Below are positions 31,125 through 41,061 of a stretch of DNA of 64,000 nt, piece after piece (positions within the stretch are counted from its first letter, which is position 1; every line of letters starts with the position of its first letter). The translations under genes were made by a program, and so were the position numbers. Origin of the DNA: JADKAV01 sp963704075 (lineage in GTDB: Bacteria > Actinomycetota > Actinomycetes > S36-B12 > UBA10799); NCBI GenBank assembly GCA_963704075.1, contig CAVPGV010000015.1, forward strand, positions 51,390-115,389. Direction: 5' to 3'. The notes beneath the pieces are model-generated. The model did not search any database, had not been told where the DNA came from, and saw only the letters and a program-made list of their open reading frames with translations.

Positions 31125-32339
31125 TCAGCCCATCGCCGCCTGCAGGTTCTCGTCGATCGAGGCGAGGAACTCCTGCGTGGTCTGGAACGGCTGGTCCGGG
31201 CCGATGAGCAGAGCCAGGTCCTTGGTCATCTTGCCGCTCTCGACGGTCTCGATACAGACGCGTTCAAGCGTTTGCGCGAAGTGGGTGACCTCCGGCGTGC
31301 CGTCGATCTTGCCCCGATGCGCAAGCCCCTGCGTCCACGCGAAGATCGACGCGATCGGGTTGGTCGAGGTCGGCTTGCCCTGCTGGTGCTGGCGATAGTG
31401 ACGGGTCACTGTTCCGTGTGCCGCTTCCGCCTCGACGGTCTTGCCGTCCGGGGTCATGAGAACCGAGGTCATCAGCCCGAGCGAACCGAAGCCTTGCGCA
31501 ACCGTGTCGGACTGCACATCACCGTCGTAGTTCTTGCAGGCCCAGACGTAGCCGCCCTCCCACTTCATCGCCGCGGCGACCATGTCGTCGATCAGGCGGT
31601 GCTCGTAGGTGATGCCCGCGTCTGCGAAATCCTGGGCGAACTCAGTCTCGTAGACCTCCGCGAAGATGTCCTTGAACTGCCCGTCATAGGCCTTCAGGAT
31701 CGTGTTCTTCGTCGACAGGTAGACCGGGTAGCCGCGGCTCAGGCCGTACCGCATCGACGCCCGCGCGAAGTCACGGATCGAGTCGTCGAGGTTGTACATG
31801 CCCATGGCCACCCCGCCGCCCGGGAAGTCGTAGATATCGAACTCGATGGGCTCGGAGCCGTCGGTCGGCGTGTAGGTCATGGTGAGCGTTCCAGGACCGG
31901 GCACCTTGAAGTCCGTGGCGCGGTACTGGTCGCCGAAGGCGTGACGACCGACGACGATCGGCTTCGTCCAGCCCGGCACCAGCCGGGGGACGTTGCTGAT
32001 GATGATCGGCTCGCGGAAGATCACACCACCGAGGATGTTGCGGATCGTCCCGTTGGGCGAGCGCCACATCTTCTTGAGGCCGAACTCCTCGACCCGCGCC
32101 TCGTCGGGCGTGATCGTTGCGCACTTGACGCCGACGCCATACTTCTTGATCGCCTCGGCCGAGTCGATGGTGATCTGGTCGTCGGTCGCGTCGCGGCTCT
32201 CGATGCTCAGGTCGTAGTACTTCAGGTCCACGTCCAAGTAGGGCAGGATCAACTGCTGCTTGATGAAGTCCCAGATGATCCGGGTCATCTCGTCTCCGTC
32301 GAGTTCGACGACCGGGTTGGCTACCTTGATCTTCGCCAT
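31125..32339 (-). CDS. icd: NADP-dependent isocitrate dehydrogenase (homodimeric, eukaryote-like type)
   Basis: TCA-cycle enzyme oxidising isocitrate to 2-oxoglutarate with NADP+. At 404 residues and with N-terminal MAKIKVANPVVELDGDEMTR it belongs to the short dimeric type II family rather than the 740-residue monomeric or E. coli-type enzymes. Substrate motif SPNGTIRN and the metal-binding D in DDMVAAAMKWEGG and YDGDVQSD are present; AAHGTVTRH gives the cofactor loop. As read, it appears fused to malate dehydrogenase upstream, but that is due to an extra base in mdh; the true ATG lies 2 bases after the mdh stop. Confidence 0.93.
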   Translation of the reverse strand: MAKIKVANPVVELDGDEMTRIIWDFIKQQLILPYLDVDLKYYDLSIESRDATDDQITIDSAEAIKKYGVGVKCATITPDEARVEEFGLKKMWRSPNGTIRNILGGVIFREPIIISNVPRLVPGWTKPIVVGRHAFGDQYRATDFKVPGPGTLTMTYTPTDGSEPIEFDIYDFPGGGVAMGMYNLDDSIRDFARASMRYGLSRGYPVYLSTKNTILKAYDGQFKDIFAEVYETEFAQDFADAGITYEHRLIDDMVAAAMKWEGGYVWACKNYDGDVQSDTVAQGFGSLGLMTSVLMTPDGKTVEAEAAHGTVTRHYRQHQQGKPTSTNPIASIFAWTQGLAHRGKIDGTPEVTHFAQTLERVCIETVESGKMTKDLALLIGPDQPFQTTQEFLASIDENLQAAMG

Positions 32340-32341
32340 TC

Positions 32342-33293
32342 TCAGAGGTCCTGTACGTCTGCTTGCTTGGCCCGAACGGCTTCGGCCGCTTCCTGTCAAG
32401 CCGGCCAGTTCGGTCTCGGTCAGGTCGGTCTCGACGACCCGGCGCACACCCTCGCGGCCGATCTCCGCCTCGACTCCCAGGTACACCCCGGAGATTCCGT
32501 ACTCACCATCGACCCAGGCGCAGACGGGCATGACCGCGCCACTGTCCTCGATGACGGCCTTGGCCATGCGTGCTGCCGCCGCGGACGGGGCGTAGTAGGC
32601 CGATCCGGTCTTGAGTAGGGCAACGACCTCGGCGCCACCGTTGCGGGTGCGCACCACGAGCTCCTCGATCTGCTCGGCGTCCATCACGTCGGACAACGGC
32701 TGTCCGTCGACAGTGCATCGCGAGGGAACCGGGACCATGGTGTCACCGTGGCTGCCCAAGGTCAGGGTCTGTACGCTCGCGATCGACTTGCCGAGGGCCT
32801 CGGCGACGAAGTTCGTGAAACGGGCCGTGTCGAGCATCCCGGCCTGGCCGATCACGCGGTTGTGCGGGAAGCCCGTGGCGAGTTGGGTCAGAGCGGTCAT
32901 CTCGTCCAGCGGATTGGACACGACGATGACTACGGCATTCGGGGCGTGTTTGGCGACGTTCTCGGCCACCTGCCTCACGATCTTGGCGTTGGTCTCGATG
33001 AGGTCCATGCGGCTCATCCCGGGCTTGCGCGGCAACCCCGCGGTGATCACCACGATGTCCGACCCGCTGATCGCCTCATAGCCGGACCCGTCGAGGCCGG
33101 TCGTCTGGCCGATCACCTTGGTTTCGAAACCCTCGACCGGACGCGACTGGTTCATGTCCAGGGCTAGGCCTTCCGCCTTGCCCTCGACGATGTCGGTCAG
33201 GACCACCTCGTCGAAGACGTCGTACTCAGCCAGCCTCATGGCCGTCGTCGACCCGTAGAAACCTGCTCCGACAACCGTCACTTTTCCGCCCAT
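32342..33293 (-). CDS. mdh: Malate dehydrogenase (LDH-like), frameshifted near C-terminus
   Basis: NAD-dependent malate/oxaloacetate interconversion. LDH-like branch: N-terminal VTVVGAGFYG nucleotide site, acidic Asp ending strand 2 (VLTDIV), active loop GLPRKPGMSR with two substrate arginines, catalytic His in GSHGDTM. One extra T (plus strand, about 32396) near the end shifts the frame; corrected, the protein ends ELAGLQEAAEAVRAKQADVQDL at 317 codons and no longer runs into icd. ATG 33293 follows GAAGGGT. The order mdh, icd is widespread in actinobacteria. Confidence 0.92.
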
Positions 33294-33579
33294 GACACAC
33301 CCTTCGATTCGTGATTGACCCTCGCACAACGTTAGCGAATCGGGCCTACGTCCCCGTCACCGCGTCGGACCGCCAAGCGACGGCCGGGTCTTCGCTGGGT
33401 CTGGATAGCCGGGTGCCGACGTGCGGACTCATTCGAATGCACGCCGGTCCCGTGCGCTGGCAACTCTGGCGCTAGCGGTCCGGTGCGGCATATCGGGCGT
33501 TCCACTGCGACGGTCCGCAGGATCCGCTCGGCATCCGGCGGAAGCCCTCCTACGATGCCATCACAAGCCGTCAGCTCAG

Positions 33580-33924
33580 TCAGCCGAACAGAAGGTAAGT
33601 CACCGCGACCAGCGCAAGCCCAAGCCCAGCGAAAAGCCCGACATCCACCAGGCGCGAACGGGAGGTCAGCCATCCCGCGGTCGTCGACGGCAGTACCAGG
33701 CGCACGACAGAAGCCACGCCCATCGCCAGGGCCAGGCCGATCAATCCCTCGCGCAACGAGCCGAGTGCGATCAGGACCAGTCCCACCGAAGCGACCAGAC
33801 TGACGACCAAATACGGCCATTGCGCCGCAGGAGTCTTCTCGACCGCGGGTGCTACCACGTGTCGCGCTGCGGGCAGGGACGCCGAATCAGCGACCAGGTA
33901 CTCGTCGCCCGACGCCGTGCTCAT
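33580..33924 (-). CDS. DUF3017 membrane protein
   Basis: Integral membrane protein of 114 residues with about 30 polar N-terminal residues followed by three predicted helices (about 38-56, 60-81 and 93-113), matching the actinobacterial DUF3017 family that sits between folD and mdh. Its function is unknown. It starts 49 bases after the folD stop and could share its transcript. Confidence 0.8.
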   Translation of the reverse strand: MSTASGDEYLVADSASLPAARHVVAPAVEKTPAAQWPYLVVSLVASVGLVLIALGSLREGLIGLALAMGVASVVRLVLPSTTAGWLTSRSRLVDVGLFAGLGLALVAVTYLLFG

Positions 33925-33973
33925 GAAGGTAACCGTAGTACCTCATGAGGGCAAACACCGAACCACGTGGCCG

Positions 33974-34825
33974 TTAACGGCTCCGGGTTTCGGACATCTC
34001 CACGACATTCACGAGCAACATCGCGCGGGTCATCGGCCCGACACCCCCCGGCATCGGGGCCACGAAACCGGCCACATCCAGCACATCGGCGGCGACGTCG
34101 CCCACCAAGCCCGCGGAGGTCCGCGTGATCCCCACATCCAGCACGGCGGCACCCGGTTTGATCATGTCGGCGCGCAGCAGGCCGGGAACCCCCGCGGCGA
34201 CCACGACGATGTCAGCCTGTCGGGTGAACACGCCGAAATCGGGGGTCCCCGTATGACACAGGGTGACCGTGGCGTTCTCGGATTTTCGTGTGAGCAACAG
34301 CCCGAGCGGGCGCCCGACGGTGACTCCGCGCCCGATGACGACCACGTGTCTGCCGGCGATCGGCACGTCGTAGCGGCGCAGGAGTTCGACGATCCCACGC
34401 GGGGTGCACGGCAGGGGCGCAGGCTCGTTGAGCACCAGACGTCCCAAGCTCATCGGGTGCAGGCCGTCGGCGTCCTTGGCCGGGTCGATGGCCGCCAGTG
34501 CCGCCCCGGTGTCGAGCCCCGTTGGAAGGGGCAACTGCACGATGTAGCCGGTGCACGCCGGGTCCTCGTTGAGGTTCCGCAGCGCCGCCTCGACCTCCTG
34601 CTGGCTGGCGGTCGCGGGCAGGTCCACACGGATGGAGTTGATGCCGATTTCGGCGCAGTCGCGGTGCTTTCCGCCGACATAGGCGTGGCTACCGGGGTCG
34701 TCGCCGACCAGGACGGTGCCCAGGCCGGGGGTCACACCGGCGGCCTTGAGCGCAGCGACCCGCTCACCGAGTTCCGCACGGATCGTCGCCGCCGTCGCCT
34801 TGCCGTCCAGGATCACCGCTGCCAT
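33974..34825 (-). CDS. folD: Methylenetetrahydrofolate dehydrogenase/cyclohydrolase
   Basis: Bifunctional NADP-dependent enzyme interconverting 5,10-methylene-, methenyl- and 10-formyl-tetrahydrofolate, the one-carbon donor for PurN and PurH next door. The 283 residues include the catalytic Tyr-Lys region GSHAYVGGKHRDC (Tyr53 and Lys57 approx.), the VQLPLP motif, the DADGLHP signature, and the GRGVTVGRPLG dinucleotide site, with PGGVGPMTRAML at the end. ATG 34825 gives the normal family length; no strong ribosome site is seen. Confidence 0.95.
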   Translation of the reverse strand: MAAVILDGKATAATIRAELGERVAALKAAGVTPGLGTVLVGDDPGSHAYVGGKHRDCAEIGINSIRVDLPATASQQEVEAALRNLNEDPACTGYIVQLPLPTGLDTGAALAAIDPAKDADGLHPMSLGRLVLNEPAPLPCTPRGIVELLRRYDVPIAGRHVVVIGRGVTVGRPLGLLLTRKSENATVTLCHTGTPDFGVFTRQADIVVVAAGVPGLLRADMIKPGAAVLDVGITRTSAGLVGDVAADVLDVAGFVAPMPGGVGPMTRAMLLVNVVEMSETRSR

Positions 34826-35003
34826 GACCCCGATTGTTCCACCGCGGCATGGGGCGCGGGCTGCGGGTGGCGCGGACGGGCTGTGAGCGCCTGCCAGGAC
34901 GGATCCGCGCAGTCCGAAACTGCCGAAACGCCGGGCGCGCTTTCCTGGGTGAATCACGGGACCGGCCCGTCAGGGTGCCCAGTGGTTCGGTCCGGGTGGA
35001 CGC

Positions 35004-36539
35004 TCAGTGGAAGAAGTGGCGGACTCCGGTGAAATACATGGTCACCCCCGCAGCCCGGGCCGCTGCAACGACCTCGTCGTCGCGTACCGAACCGCCGGGC
35101 TGCACGACCGCTTTCACCCCCGCACCGAGCAGGACCTCCAGACCGTCCGGGAACGGGAAGAACGCGTCTGAGGCGGCCACTGCCCCCGTAGCGCGCTCCT
35201 CACCGGCCCTGAGGACCGCGAGTCGCGCCGAGTCGACGCGGTTGACCTGGCCCATCCCGATCCCCACGGCCGCCTGTCCTTTGGCCAGCAGGATGGCATT
35301 GGACTTCACCGCCCGGCAGGCGCGCCAGGCGAAGCTCAGATCCTGCAGCGTCACCTCGTCGGCCGGTTCGCCGCAAGCCAGCGTCCACGTGGCGGGGAAG
35401 TCGCCCGGCTCGTCGATACGGTCGGGGCTCTGCATGAGCATCCCACCGGAGATGAACCTCACCTCCGCACCGGACTGCCTCACGGGAGCCACCAGGAGCC
35501 GGATGTTCGGTTTCTGCGTCAGCACCGCCAGGGCGTCGGGCTCGAAGGCCGGCGCGATGACCACTTCCAGGAAGATCTCACTCATCGCCTGTGCGACGTC
35601 GACGGTGACTGGACGGTTGACAGCGACCACGCCACCGAAGGCGGACACCGGATCAGTGTCGAAGGCCGCGCGGTAGGCGCCCAGCAGGTCGTCGCCGACA
35701 GCGATCCCGCACGGATTCGCGTGTTTGATGATCGCGGCGGCCGGCTGGTCGAAGTCCCAGGCGGTGCGATGCGCCGCGTCCCCGTCGACGAAGTTGTTGT
35801 AGGACATCTGCTTGCCATGCACCTGTTCGGCGTGGGCGAGCCCCTGGCCGTGCTCGTTGATGTAGAGCGCCGCCTTCTGGTGTGGGTTCTCCCCGTATCG
35901 AAGGACTTCGGCACGCTGCCACGTGGCCGCGACCCAGCCGGGCAGATTCTCGGAGGCCTCAAGCGAGCCGAGCCACGAGGCCACGGCGACGTCGTAGTCC
36001 GCGGTGTGGCGGAAGGCTTTGACGGCCAGCTCACGGCGCTGCTGCTCGGTGAAACCCTCGCCCGCCTCCACCACCGCGACGACGTGTGGATAGTCCGTGG
36101 GGCTGACCACGACAGCGGTGTTGGCGTGGTTCTTCGCCGCGGCTCGGACCATCGCCGGACCACCGATGTCGATCTGTTCGATACATTCGTCCACCCCAGC
36201 GCCGCTGGCCACCGTTTCGGTGAAGGGATAGAGGTTCGCCACCACGAGATCGATGCCGGTGATGTCGTGATCCGCGAGGGTCTGCTCGTGCTCGCGCTTA
36301 CGCCGGTCGGCCAGGATTCCCCCGTGGATCCTGGGGTGCAGTGTCTTGACCCGACCGTCGAGGATCTCCGGAAACCCGGTGACGTCGGCGACCTGGGTCA
36401 CGGGGATCCCGGCAGCGGCGATGGTGGCCGAGGTCGATCCGGTGGAAACGATCTCTACGCCGGCAGCGTGCAGCGCTGCGGCAAGCTCCTCGATGCCGGT
36501 CTTGTCGTACACCGATATCAGCGCACGTCCGATTGTCAT
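35004..36539 (-). CDS. purH: Bifunctional AICAR formyltransferase/IMP cyclohydrolase
   Basis: Last two steps of IMP synthesis. N-terminal cyclohydrolase (MGS-like) domain with STGSTSATI and KTLHPRIHGGILADR, then the AICAR transformylase domain with RYGENPHQKAALY, the catalytic KH in IIKHANPCG and the C-terminal RDDEVVAAARAAGVTM. At 511 residues it matches the family. ATG 36539 overlaps the purN stop as ATGA and is preceded by GGTGGAG. Uses 10-formyl-THF made by the adjacent FolD. Confidence 0.96.
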   Translation of the reverse strand: MTIGRALISVYDKTGIEELAAALHAAGVEIVSTGSTSATIAAAGIPVTQVADVTGFPEILDGRVKTLHPRIHGGILADRRKREHEQTLADHDITGIDLVVANLYPFTETVASGAGVDECIEQIDIGGPAMVRAAAKNHANTAVVVSPTDYPHVVAVVEAGEGFTEQQRRELAVKAFRHTADYDVAVASWLGSLEASENLPGWVAATWQRAEVLRYGENPHQKAALYINEHGQGLAHAEQVHGKQMSYNNFVDGDAAHRTAWDFDQPAAAIIKHANPCGIAVGDDLLGAYRAAFDTDPVSAFGGVVAVNRPVTVDVAQAMSEIFLEVVIAPAFEPDALAVLTQKPNIRLLVAPVRQSGAEVRFISGGMLMQSPDRIDEPGDFPATWTLACGEPADEVTLQDLSFAWRACRAVKSNAILLAKGQAAVGIGMGQVNRVDSARLAVLRAGEERATGAVAASDAFFPFPDGLEVLLGAGVKAVVQPGGSVRDDEVVAAARAAGVTMYFTGVRHFFH

Positions 36540-37123
36540 AGCTCCACCTTTCGTCCGTTCACCGTGCATCCCTTCGTGGCCAGGGTCTGTACCACTTCCG
36601 GGAGCAGCTGCCATTCGACCGCCTTGATCCGTTCATGCAGGGTCTGCTCGGTGTCGTCGGGTTCCACCGGTACCGACTGCTGGGCGATGATCGGCCCCGT
36701 GTCAACGCCCGTATCCACTAGATGCACCGTGCACCCGGTGAGCTTGACGCCGTACGCCAACGCCTCTGGCACCGCGTGCGCGCCGGGGAAGGCGGGCAGA
36801 AGCGCGGGATGGCTGTTCACCACACGCTGCGGGAAGCGGTCGAGGAAGGCCCCGTCCAGGATCCGCATGAACCCGGCGGAGACCACCCAATCGGGTTCGA
36901 AAGCCCCCAACTCCTCAGCCAGCGCCCGGCTCCACGAGGGGCGGTCGGGGTGATCACTGGGGCGCACCACCACGGTGGGGATTCCCGCCGCTTGCGCTCG
37001 GGCGAGGCCCTGTGCCGGGCGATCGGCGGCGACGGCGACGATCTCGTAGGTCCGGCGCGGATCATCGATGAGTGATTGCAGGAGAGTGCCGGTCCCGGAG
37101 ATCATCACGGCGACGCGGGGCAC
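36536..37123 (-). CDS. purN: Phosphoribosylglycinamide formyltransferase
   Basis: Third step of purine synthesis, formylating GAR with 10-formyl-THF. In 195 residues: substrate loop SGTGTLLQSL (GTG in place of the more common GSGSNLQ), catalytic NSHPALLPAFPG and HLVDTGVDTGPII with the conserved Asp. Coupled to purH by a four-base overlap. The DUF6350 gene ends 46 bases upstream. Confidence 0.95.
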   Translation of the reverse strand: MPRVAVMISGTGTLLQSLIDDPRRTYEIVAVAADRPAQGLARAQAAGIPTVVVRPSDHPDRPSWSRALAEELGAFEPDWVVSAGFMRILDGAFLDRFPQRVVNSHPALLPAFPGAHAVPEALAYGVKLTGCTVHLVDTGVDTGPIIAQQSVPVEPDDTEQTLHERIKAVEWQLLPEVVQTLATKGCTVNGRKVEL

Positions 37124-37169
37124 GTTCCGATCCTAGGTCCGCCGGTTCGCGACGTTGTGAGGTGGGCGA

Positions 37170-38442
37170 TCAGCAACGATCGGTGTCGGGCGATCCGGCT
37201 GCACGGGCCTGCGGATCCTGCTCTGCGTCGACGTCGTCGGCGTCGGGCTCAGCCGCCTCAGAAGCCGGATCCGGGACGGGATCGTCGACGTCCTGCCGAT
37301 CCGTGAGATCGATGACTCTGCGGTTGTGCCAGTGGCGCCACACCCAGGTCCCGGCCAGTTCCAGCAGCACTCCGAGGACGACACCAGCGGTGAGCACGGC
37401 GATGACGACCGGCGGCGGCCCCATCAGTTCCAGGCGACCGGCCCCGAAGCGGCCGACGCTGATGGCCCACCACAGGTCCACCGCGATCAGGACCACCGCG
37501 ACCGCACCTGCCCGGGCGAGGACCCAATCCCGGCGTCCCGCCGGGGATCCGGCCAAGTGGGACAGCACGATGCCTGCAGCGATAGGGATGAGCGTGCCGA
37601 TCAGCCACCACGGTTGTTCGGTCGTAGGAAGCAATTGCACGCCCAGCAGGTCAACGCGGGCATCGATCGGAGCCCAGGGGGTGACGGTCACGCCGGCCAC
37701 TGCTACGCCCGCACCGGTGACGTAGGACAGCGCCCACATCAGCGCCGCGGGCAGATAGCCCAGCCAGGCTAGGAACAATGCCAGGCCGCCGAAGAAGCCT
37801 GGCCGGACCTGCGATAGCGCGTCCGCCGTCGCACCATGTGATAACAACAGGGATGCGGCCAGCACCACACCCGCGCCCGCGGTCAGGACCGCCAGTGCCC
37901 CCGCAGCCGGACGGACCAGGCGCCAAGCCCGCTCGAAGACCTCTCTGCCCATCTGCGCCCGCCAAGCCATCGCGGTGACGGACACGGTGAAACCCAGGAC
38001 CGCGGCGTGCAGGGTTGCCCGGGCCGGCATCGCGGCGGCGCCGGAAAGTGTTCCGAACAGGGCCGCGAGCAACGCCACCGCGGCATAGGTACCCGCGAGA
38101 CACGCACCGGCAACCGCGAGTGACTTGGGGTACGCGACAGCTGCCCTGTGCGCCACCCAGCGGCCCGCCGCCCACAGCAGGAGGGTCGGGAACACGATCC
38201 AGGCCCACGGCAGCAGCGTCCAGACACCCTCCCCCACAACGAACGGGACACCGTGAGCCGTCAGCCAGATGTCAGCACCGACTCGCATCGCGGTGTCAGA
38301 CGCCGATTCCCCGGCAGCGAAGATCCACACCACGAGGGTGACCACGATCATGATCACCAGGCCCGTCAGCGCCGCCCAGAGCCCCGCCGCCGCAGCGGCA
38401 AGCGGCAGGGGCAGCGGGCCGGACCGCCAGAAGGCTTGTCAC
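37170..38442 (-). CDS. DUF6350 polytopic membrane protein, N-terminal frameshift
   Basis: Hydrophobic protein with about ten transmembrane helices and an acidic C-terminal tail of about 45 residues rich in Asp, Glu, Ala. The position just upstream of purN is the usual place of the DUF6350 family in actinobacteria; its role is unknown. The N-terminus is broken: an extra base near 38436 must be removed to join a first segment, read as VTAFWRSGPLPLPL, to the rest. GTG 38442 is a tentative start giving 423 residues; no ribosome site helps, and an upstream start cannot be excluded. Confidence 0.65.
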
Positions 38443-38689
38443 CGCCGAGGCCGGGGCCGCCCAACCGGTACGAGTTGACTTGATCCGGTCGGCCTCCCGG
38501 CCCGTGGAGGTGCGGTTCGTCGGGCGCGACGCGGTCCGGGACCTGCTCGACCCCCTTCGGTTGGCGGGGCCCTGTGACGCACGACTCACTGCACTAGGTT
38601 CGCATCCATCCGCCCACTCGGTGGCACATACACGCCGAATCGTGGTGCAAGTCCGCGTCGAGGGAACGGCCGGCTTCACCGCGCCGCAA

Positions 38690-38913
38690 CTTCGGACCCA
38701 GCAGGTCACCCAGTGACCACATCCGACCCAAGTCCCTGAGTTGGGAACGGCCTGCGCCGCCGGACGCCGGCCCGCCGTCCCATCGGTCGGCGGATCCGCA
38801 CGCGCCGCCCCGGCGACTTCGGACCAAACACGCCACCCAGTGACCACATCCGACCAAAGTCCCCGGTGAAAACGGCCAGCGCCGCCGGAAACCGGCCCGC
38901 GCAGATCCGCACG
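38690..38913. repeat. Two diverged direct repeats of about 110 bases upstream of patatin gene
   Basis: Copy 1 (38690-38802) and copy 2 (38817-38913) align in order: CTTCGGACC, then a 22-base identical core (38707-38728 and 38834-38855, spacing 127), AACGGCC.GCGCCGCCGGA, CCGGCCCGC and GATCCGCACG. Copy 2 ends next to the -10 box of the patatin gene. The rest of the gap (38443-38689) shows no recognised feature. Confidence 0.7.
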
Positions 38914-38916
38914 ACG

Positions 38917-38922
38917 TACGGT
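38917..38922 (+). promoter_or_regulatory. -10 box (TACGGT) for leaderless patatin gene
   Basis: TAnnnT hexamer ending six bases before ATG 38929, with no ribosome site; consistent with a leaderless transcript. Confidence 0.4.
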
Positions 38923-38928
38923 CGAGTC

Positions 38929-40149
38929 ATGAGTCAATCAACCGTTGCCATCGTGCTCACCGGTGCGGCTGCGCGCGGCGCGTTCCAGGCCGGAGCCCTG
39001 TCGCGGATCGCGCCGGCCCTCGAGCGCCAGGGCCTACGTCCGAGCATCTACCTGGGCACCTCCGCCGGTGCCATCAACGCCGCTCTGTGGGGGTCATACG
39101 CACATCTGCCGGCCGAGGTAGCTGCTGAGCGAGTGCTCGGCCTGTGGCGAAGGATGGACCGCAAGAACGTGTACACCCACCCCGCGCTGTCTTTGATCCG
39201 CGACGGGTTGCGCGTCCTGCCGGGATCCCTGCTGGGCGTGGGCAACGGCCTGGATTCTCTCTTGGACACCAGACCGCTGTCGCAGACCGCCCAGGAGGCG
39301 CTGGACACCGATCAGCTCGCGGCCAACGTCTCGTCCGGCGCGGTGGACGCCGTGGGGGTAGCGGCGACACGTATCCCACCGGCAACCGGCAAACGGCCCA
39401 CGCCTGGGGATCCGATGGACCAATGGCACATTTCGCACACCCATTCCGTGGTCTTTCTCGACACCACACTTGACGCCTCAGCAGTGGCCGACCCCGATCG
39501 GGCGGTCCGGGTAGCCCCCACCACGATCGAGGCTGCGCACGTCCTGGCGTCGGCGGCGATACCGGTCGCCTTTCCTGCCGTCGAGGTGCAATCGCCTGCG
39601 GACTACGCCGGTTGGTACGTCGACGGTGGGGTGCGACTCAACGCCCCGCTACGACCGGCCGTGGCTCTGGGCGCAGATCACCTGGTCGTCATCGCCGCTC
39701 ACGCGACCCGATACCCCGCCCGGGCGCCTCACCGGCCAGGCGACAAACCCGACCTTGCGGATTCAGCGGCCATGACCTTGCACTCGATTCTCGCCGACCG
39801 GGTCATCGAGGATCTGAAGGCTCTTCGCACTCGTAATCGCTGGTTGTCACAGGGGATCACGCCTACTTCTGGATCGGGTCGCGAGTATCACCATGTCGCC
39901 TTGCTCGAGATCTCACCCGAACCTGGCTCGTTGGCCCAACTGGCCACGGATGTGCTCCGGTCCAAAGGACACAACTGGTGGCGTGAGAGCGATTCCCTGG
40001 CCCTCGGTCGACTACTTCGAGGTGTCGGCGCCGGACCAGGACAGCAGGAACTGCTGAGCTACACGTTCTTCGACGACGAGTACTTCTCCGCACAGATCGA
40101 ACTCGGCATCGCGGCCGCAGACACAGCGCTGGCAGGCGGCTGGGACTGA
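38929..40149 (+). CDS. Patatin-like phospholipase family protein
   Basis: Ser-Asp dyad lipid acyl hydrolase. Oxyanion motif GAAARG (12-17), nucleophile Ser45 in GTSAG and Asp232 in VDGG are all present, so it should be active. Of 406 residues the patatin domain covers about 5-245; the C-terminal 160 residues are an extra mixed region with Trp-rich HNWWRESD and a FFDDEYFSAQIELG end, also seen in longer actinobacterial members. No signal peptide or membrane segment. Substrate (phospholipid or acylglycerol) unknown. It stands alone, convergent with sucD, and begins from the direct-repeat region. Confidence 0.88.
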   Translation: MSQSTVAIVLTGAAARGAFQAGALSRIAPALERQGLRPSIYLGTSAGAINAALWGSYAHLPAEVAAERVLGLWRRMDRKNVYTHPALSLIRDGLRVLPGSLLGVGNGLDSLLDTRPLSQTAQEALDTDQLAANVSSGAVDAVGVAATRIPPATGKRPTPGDPMDQWHISHTHSVVFLDTTLDASAVADPDRAVRVAPTTIEAAHVLASAAIPVAFPAVEVQSPADYAGWYVDGGVRLNAPLRPAVALGADHLVVIAAHATRYPARAPHRPGDKPDLADSAAMTLHSILADRVIEDLKALRTRNRWLSQGITPTSGSGREYHHVALLEISPEPGSLAQLATDVLRSKGHNWWRESDSLALGRLLRGVGAGPGQQELLSYTFFDDEYFSAQIELGIAAADTALAGGWD

Positions 40150-40161
40150 CCCCGGGAGCTT

Positions 40162-41046
40162 CTACAACCCGGCGACGATCTCCCTTGCCAGGCGCGCAGT
40201 CTCCGACGGGGTCTTGCCCACCCGAACACCGGCGGCCTCGAGGGCTTCGGCTTTCGCGGCCGCAGTACCGGACGACCCGGACACGATCGCACCGGCGTGG
40301 CCCATGGTCTTGCCCTCGGGTGCGGTGAAGCCGGCGACATAGCCGACCACGGGCTTGCTCACGTTGTCCTTGATGAAGGCCGCCGCACGTTCCTCAGCGT
40401 CGCCACCGATCTCACCGATCATGATGATCACCTCGGTGTCGGGGTCCTCCTCGAAGGCGGCGAGACAGTCGATGTGCGTTGTACCGATCACGGGGTCGCC
40501 CCCGATGCCGACGCAGGTCGTGAAGCCGATGTCACGGCATTCGAACATCATCTGGTAGGTCAGCGTCCCCGACTTGGACACCAGTCCGATCCGGCCCGCC
40601 TTGGTGATATCCGCCGGGATGATGCCGGCGTTGGACTTGCCTGGGCTGATCAGGCCGGGGCAGTTCGGCCCGATGACGCGCGTGGTTCCGGCGTTCTGGG
40701 CGTAGGTGAACAGGTTCGCGGTGTCGTGCACCGGAACCCCCTCGGTGATCACCACCGCCAGCGGCACCTCTGCGTCTACGACCTCCATCACGGCACCCTT
40801 GGTGAACTTCGGCGGCACGAAGACCACCGACACGTCAGCGCCGGTGGCCTCCACAGCTTCGGACACCGAGTTGAACACGGGGATGGACGTTCCGTCCGCG
40901 TCGACGGTCTGGCCGCCCTTGCCGGGGGTGACGCCGGCCACGATGTTGGATCCACCTGCCACCATCCGCCGGGTGTGCTTACCACCCTCGGACCCGGTGA
41001 TCCCCTGAACCAGGATGCGGGAGTTCTCGTCGAGGAAAATCGCCAT
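40162..41046 (-). CDS. sucD: Succinate-CoA ligase alpha subunit
   Basis: CoA-binding, phosphohistidine-carrying subunit of succinyl-CoA synthetase. N-terminal ILVQGITGSEG and the CoA-binding GVTPGKGG motif; phospho-acceptor His250 in GHAGAIVSG. At 294 residues it is the standard length. It follows sucC by 15 bases. Confidence 0.97.
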   Translation of the reverse strand: MAIFLDENSRILVQGITGSEGGKHTRRMVAGGSNIVAGVTPGKGGQTVDADGTSIPVFNSVSEAVEATGADVSVVFVPPKFTKGAVMEVVDAEVPLAVVITEGVPVHDTANLFTYAQNAGTTRVIGPNCPGLISPGKSNAGIIPADITKAGRIGLVSKSGTLTYQMMFECRDIGFTTCVGIGGDPVIGTTHIDCLAAFEEDPDTEVIIMIGEIGGDAEERAAAFIKDNVSKPVVGYVAGFTAPEGKTMGHAGAIVSGSSGTAAAKAEALEAAGVRVGKTPSETARLAREIVAGL

Positions 41047-41061
41047 GTCTGTTCGTCCTCC

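Noticed and set aside
31125..33293. Apparent malate dehydrogenase-isocitrate dehydrogenase fusion of 734 residues
   Set aside because: Removing one base near 32396 gives a normal Mdh end and a stop 2 bases before the Icd ATG.
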